From Bacteroidaceae bacterium (lineage in GTDB: Bacteria > Bacteroidota > Bacteroidia > Bacteroidales > Bacteroidaceae): a DNA stretch of 64,000 nucleotides. The translations under genes and the position numbers were made by a program. Of this stretch, positions 60,589-64,000 are shown piece by piece; position 1 is the stretch's first letter; the number at the start of each line of letters is the position of its first letter. Below the pieces are notes generated by a model that was not told where the DNA came from, did no database searches, and saw only the letters and a program-made list of their open reading frames with translations. The DNA lies in NCBI GenBank assembly GCA_024401215.1, contig JAKSLL010000006.1, positions 26,608 to 90,607 of the forward strand, in the 5' to 3' direction.

Positions 60589-61614
60589 ATGAAAAAAAGA
60601 ACACATTATCTTGATAACATTTGTTGTGTATTAATTGTTCATATGATATATACATATCATATATCATATACATGTGGAAGCGACATGCCTGTATGTTTTT
60701 CTTTTATTTGGACTGCTTTTTCCTTTTTTATGACTTGGTTCTTTTATAAAGGAGGAATGGTGCATAAAGAGATTGGTTCAAAAGATTTAATAAATAAATC
60801 TTTTTATAGACTTATTGTTCCATATATAGTTTTTCTTATAATAGGTATCTTTATTGAGTGTTTTATTAAATGTAGAAGTTCTGAAGGGTTTCATTTTATA
60901 CCATTTATAAAGGAGGAAATTTCGTTGTTGTTCTTAACTTCTACCATACGACCAACTGGAGCCTCTTGGTTCTTACTTTCATTGTTTGTGTCAAGAATAG
61001 TGTTTAATTTTTTGTATCATAGAATACATCCTTTGTTTATAACTGTTCTTTTTATATGTGTTTCTTATGTGATTTTTTTGATGACTAACAATGGATGGAT
61101 TTACGAGATAAAAATATTTAATTACCATTCTCATATATTCATTCCAACATTTTATGTGGGAAATATGTGTCTTGGATTGTCTATTTATAGTTTAGGTTAT
61201 TATATGAAAGAAAAACAGTTCGATAAAATAATATTTATAGTTTCTCTTTTCGTTTTCTTTGCGAAATTTTTGATTCCATCTCAAATCGATTTTAGAGTTA
61301 ATGAACCAATAGAAGGAAATTATATTTTAGCCATGCTTTACAATGTATCTGGCTGTGTCGTGATAAATAATATATTTAAACGGTATTTAAATCGAAAAAT
61401 TATGTTTTTAACCTATGTAGGAAAGAATTCAATGATTTATTATCTTGTTCACTATCCTATTATATTTATAGTATCGACATCATATTGGGCTCCATTCTAT
61501 AATTATTCTTACTGGATTAGATTTATAATTTTATCATTTATAGTTACATTTGTGTTAATTATTGCAGATTTCATTTTTAGGAACAAAAAGTTTAGATTCG
61601 TTATTGGTGGCTGA
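60589..61614 (+). CDS. Acyltransferase family 3 membrane protein
   Basis: A 341-aa AT3-like protein: RTHYLDNICCVLIVHMIYTY (His near residue 19), FFYKGGMVHKEIGSKD, the loop NKSFYRLIVPYIVFL, RPTGASWFLLSLFVSRIVF and the late YVGKNSMIYYLVHYPIIFI. About ten helices are present. The ATG at 60589 is used rather than the TTG one codon earlier. It is AT-rich, unlike the gene before it, with a 141-base gap between them. Confidence 0.85.
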   Translation: MKKRTHYLDNICCVLIVHMIYTYHISYTCGSDMPVCFSFIWTAFSFFMTWFFYKGGMVHKEIGSKDLINKSFYRLIVPYIVFLIIGIFIECFIKCRSSEGFHFIPFIKEEISLLFLTSTIRPTGASWFLLSLFVSRIVFNFLYHRIHPLFITVLFICVSYVIFLMTNNGWIYEIKIFNYHSHIFIPTFYVGNMCLGLSIYSLGYYMKEKQFDKIIFIVSLFVFFAKFLIPSQIDFRVNEPIEGNYILAMLYNVSGCVVINNIFKRYLNRKIMFLTYVGKNSMIYYLVHYPIIFIVSTSYWAPFYNYSYWIRFIILSFIVTFVLIIADFIFRNKKFRFVIGG

Positions 61615-61683
61615 ATTTAGTAAAATAAAGTTTAATAGTATATTAAGTTGTGATGTGGTTTTCTGAGCCTTAAAAAGTGTGAA

Positions 61684-63024
61684 ATGGTTAATAAGAATAA
61701 GATTATTATGTTGAAGATACTTGTTAATTCATACACATGCTGCCCGAATATGGGTTCTGAGCAAGGAATGGGGTGGAATTGGATAGTGTCATTGGCGCGT
61801 TACTGCGTGATGTATGTGATAACAGAAGGCGAGTATCGTGGAGAGATTGAGGCGTGGATGCGTGATGCTGATAATGCTGATGTGGCGAAGAATATACATT
61901 TCTATTATTTACCTATAGGAGGTGATGATGAGGCTGAGTGTGATAAGATTAGAAAGATGTGCTGGAATCAGGGCGACTGGCGTTTCTATAAGTATTATAA
62001 GGAATGGCAGAAAAAGGTTGCTGATAAGGCTAAGAGTATAATAAATGATGAGGAAAGGAAGGTTCTGTCAGGAGAAACGGATCATGGGATTGATGTGCTT
62101 CATCAATTGAATATGATTGGATTTCGTGAACCAGGATTTTTGTGGAAAGTGTCGGAGGAGACGGAAATTCCTTTTGTGTGGGGACCTGCTGATGCGAAAG
62201 AAAAGTTCCCTGTACAATATGCAATAGATGCCGGGATTAAAACTAAGGCATTTTTAAGATTGAAAAATGCAATTACAGCATGGCAACTGAAACACGATAA
62301 ACGTGTGCATGCAGCAGCAAGACAAGCTAATATTATTCTTGCTGCATCAAGTAATTCTGTTGAGTCATTCCAGAAGTATATGAATAAGGAAAGTGTGTTG
62401 ATGAATGAGACAGGATGCGCTATGGTAAACAGAATCAGTAAAGAAAATGAATCAAATGTAAGATTACAAAAGTTTGACATTCTGTGGGTTGGGAAGATGG
62501 ATTTTAGAAAGCAGCTAGGGGTGGCATTGAAGACTGTTGCTGTAATCCCAAATGATAATATCTGTCTTCATATTATAGGAGGAGGTGATGTGTCGCAATA
62601 TAAGTTTCTTGCTAAAAGTTTAGGAATTGAAGATAGAATTGTATGGCATGGTGTGGTGTCTCATTATGAAGTTCAAAGTTTGATGCATAAAGCTCATGTT
62701 TTACTTTTTACAAGTGTGGCAGAAGGTACACCTCATGTTGTTTTAGAGGCTTTTGCCAATGGATTGCCTGTTGTGTGCCATGATACTTGTGGACAAGGTG
62801 ATTCTGTAAATGATAAGGTAGGAATAAAGATTCCTCTGTCAAATCCAGAACAGTCGGTAAAGGATTTTGCATCTGCAATTGAGTCTTTATATAATGATAG
62901 AGAAAGACTTAAACAGATGAGTGATAATTGTTATGTGCATGCAGAAGAGCTAAGCTGGGACAACAAGGCTAAGCAGATGGTGCATCTATACGAGGAAGCC
63001 ATCAAAAAGAATATGCGTAACTGA
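61684..63024 (+). CDS. Glycosyltransferase family 4
   Basis: A 446-aa GT-B protein, possibly starting at the second ATG (61708), which gives the usual MLKILVNSYTCCPNMGSEQG. The acceptor domain contains IDVLHQLNMIGFREPGFLW and PFVWGPADAKEKFP. The donor domain has DILWVGKMDFRKQLGVALK (about 262-280), IVWHGVVSHYEVQSLM and the E-x7-E motif FTSVAEGTPHVVLEAFANG. It is the last gene of the polysaccharide locus. The sequence is closer to core-genome composition than the genes in the middle. Confidence 0.92.
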   Translation: MVNKNKIIMLKILVNSYTCCPNMGSEQGMGWNWIVSLARYCVMYVITEGEYRGEIEAWMRDADNADVAKNIHFYYLPIGGDDEAECDKIRKMCWNQGDWRFYKYYKEWQKKVADKAKSIINDEERKVLSGETDHGIDVLHQLNMIGFREPGFLWKVSEETEIPFVWGPADAKEKFPVQYAIDAGIKTKAFLRLKNAITAWQLKHDKRVHAAARQANIILAASSNSVESFQKYMNKESVLMNETGCAMVNRISKENESNVRLQKFDILWVGKMDFRKQLGVALKTVAVIPNDNICLHIIGGGDVSQYKFLAKSLGIEDRIVWHGVVSHYEVQSLMHKAHVLLFTSVAEGTPHVVLEAFANGLPVVCHDTCGQGDSVNDKVGIKIPLSNPEQSVKDFASAIESLYNDRERLKQMSDNCYVHAEELSWDNKAKQMVHLYEEAIKKNMRN

Positions 63025-63030
63025 TGATGT

Positions 63031-63063
63031 CATCTCCAAATGGTGCTTCACCACTTGGAGATG
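63031..63063 (+). terminator. Hairpin after the polysaccharide locus
   Basis: CATCTCCAAATGGTG (63031-63045) pairs with CACCACTTGGAGATG (63049-63063) with one mismatch. There is no T tract, so it may protect the transcript 3' end or act as a weak terminator. Confidence 0.45.
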
Positions 63064-63167
63064 GTAATTGGCGATAAACGAATAAACACCATTCGACAAT
63101 AACATGTTTATTGAGACTGCTTGAACTAATTTTGATCACCTACTTAACAATTTTTTTGCAATAAAGT

Positions 63168-63198
63168 TTTGTTGATTAGTCTTTTATGAATATCTTTG
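63168..63198 (+). promoter_or_regulatory. Promoter of the Rpn-family gene
   Basis: TTTG (63168-63171), a 19-base spacer and TATCTTTG (63191-63198) fit the consensus. The start would be near 63205, about 30 bases before the ATG. Confidence 0.75.
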
Positions 63199-63234
63199 CA
63201 ATGAAGATAAGTAGAACCTAAAAAGAAGAAAGCC

Positions 63235-64000
63235 ATGTTACAAGTTGCAAACCCTATTTACGACATTGTGTTCAAGTACATCATGGAGGATGAACGCATT
63301 GCCAAGACAATTCTCTCCGCTCTGTTGAAAAAGGAAGTGGTGGAAGTCAAGATACGCCGCAACGAGTATGCCAACACCACCCGTGACACGCTATCCATAT
63401 TCCGCATCGACTTCGGTGCTCGCGTGCTTGAGAATGATGGCACTACGCATCTTGTGCTCATCGAACTGCAGAAAACATGGCTTGAAACGGAGACTCTGCG
63501 CTTCCGCCAGTACCTTGGTGCCCACTATGCCAACCCAGAGAACATCAACAAGGAAGATCGACATGGCTATGCCATACCGATGGTCACCGTTTATCTGCTT
63601 GGCCACAAGGTAGGCGAAATAGAGGAGCCTATCCTTTATGTAAATCACAAGCACTACGACTATTACGGCAACGAGGTGACCAAGGGACTGCCAAACGCTT
63701 TTGTTGACAGTCTGACGCACGACAGCATCATCGTGCAGATTCCGCGTCTGCACGGCCAGCTCCATAATCGTCTTGAGAATGTGCTCAACGTGTTTGATCA
63801 GTCACGCAAACAGGAGAGCAACCAGCAGATTCTGATGATAGACGAGAATCTGTACTCTGACAATGATGAGGTTCTCTACATCCTGCGCAAGCTGAAGGAG
63901 GCTGCCTCTGACAGCAAGCTGCGCCACGACATGAACGTGGAGGACGAATATTTCAGCGCCATCGAGAAGCGAGACACAGAGATTCTCATGCGTGATAAGA
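63235..64000 (+). CDS. Rpn/PD-(D/E)XK nuclease family transposase-like protein, cut by the window end
   Basis: The frame opens at ATG 63235 and is uninterrupted to the last base (255 codons), so the C-terminus is missing. It starts MLQVANPIYDIVFKYIMEDE, typical of the Rpn family. The nuclease core is IFRIDFGARVL...LVLIELQKTW (Asp and E-x-Q/K, residues about 62-85). GAHYANPENINKED and an Asp/Glu-rich helical region follow. Rpn proteins are recombination-promoting nucleases related to transposases and occur in many copies in Bacteroidetes. Codon use is markedly more GC-rich than the preceding locus. Confidence 0.9.
   Translation, partial: MLQVANPIYDIVFKYIMEDERIAKTILSALLKKEVVEVKIRRNEYANTTRDTLSIFRIDFGARVLENDGTTHLVLIELQKTWLETETLRFRQYLGAHYANPENINKEDRHGYAIPMVTVYLLGHKVGEIEEPILYVNHKHYDYYGNEVTKGLPNAFVDSLTHDSIIVQIPRLHGQLHNRLENVLNVFDQSRKQESNQQILMIDENLYSDNDEVLYILRKLKEAASDSKLRHDMNVEDEYFSAIEKRDTEILMRDK

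Overview
The window looks like chromosomal DNA of a Bacteroidales bacterium, most likely Prevotella or a close relative. Evidence: at least 15 promoter-like sites carry the Bacteroidetes -7 element TAnnTTTG, several with a TTTG or TTG -33 element 19-20 bases upstream; Shine-Dalgarno sequences are scarce; and the gene content is typical (long-form HisG, fused HisB, HU-related protein, YtxH/holin-like pair, TonB, GH51 arabinofuranosidase, lipoproteins with SPOR or Skp domains). I cannot name the species from sequence alone. I see no tRNA, rRNA or CRISPR array.

Layout. 0.1-6.4 kb is housekeeping: rlmH, a SPOR lipoprotein, an HU-related protein, a three-gene envelope/stress cluster, recR, a membrane protein and a GT2 glycosyltransferase. 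6.4-11 kb is hisGDCB. 11-15 kb holds an FtsX-type ABC transporter (permease and ATPase) facing a two-component pair on the other strand. That pair is reduced: a soluble histidine kinase and a receiver/Fis-HTH regulator without an AAA+ domain. 15.3-21.8 kb has a TonB protein, a DUF456 membrane protein, an arabinoxylan-directed pair (CE2-like esterase, GH51) and a small lipoprotein. 21.9-29.4 kb has ribE, a second SGNH lipoprotein and the ilvD-ilvB-ilvN-ilvC branched-chain amino acid set. The ilvD/ilvB junction is invaded by a 574-bp unit bounded by 33-bp inverted repeats that encloses a DUF559 nuclease-like pseudogene. 29.7-37 kb has a WecG/TagA glycosyltransferase, a nucleotidyltransferase-fold protein, an oxidoreductase, a His-rich CobW-type GTPase, PepD, a small membrane protein and a Skp/OmpH lipoprotein. 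37-41.6 kb is accessory DNA: an unrecognised 410-aa protein, an AAA ATPase plus TOPRIM-like two-gene module (possible phage defence) bounded by a 38-bp direct repeat, decayed duplicates of parts of this region, and a run of 23-bp palindromic iterons. 41.6-63 kb is an AT-rich surface polysaccharide locus of 20 genes, all on the + strand and often overlapping by a few bases: glycosyltransferases, Wzx flippase, Wzy-like polymerase, pyruvyltransferase, nitroreductase-like protein and an unusually large set of acyltransferases. The window ends inside an Rpn/PD-(D/E)XK transposase-like gene with its own promoter.

How the genes work together. HisG, D, C and B cover four proteins of histidine synthesis; the remaining his genes must lie elsewhere. 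IlvD, B, N and C form a full valine/isoleucine core. The GH51 and CE2-like enzymes would remove arabinose and acetyl groups from xylan. The polysaccharide locus builds, flips and polymerises an acylated, possibly pyruvylated repeat unit, but contains no initiating transferase, nucleotide-sugar synthesis genes or export proteins.

The observations I think most worth a second look are the inverted-repeat-bounded DUF559 unit and the ilvB N-terminus it supplies, the ATPase/TOPRIM module with its flanking repeat, the 23-bp iterons, and a ~140-bp repeat family that sits just after stop codons.
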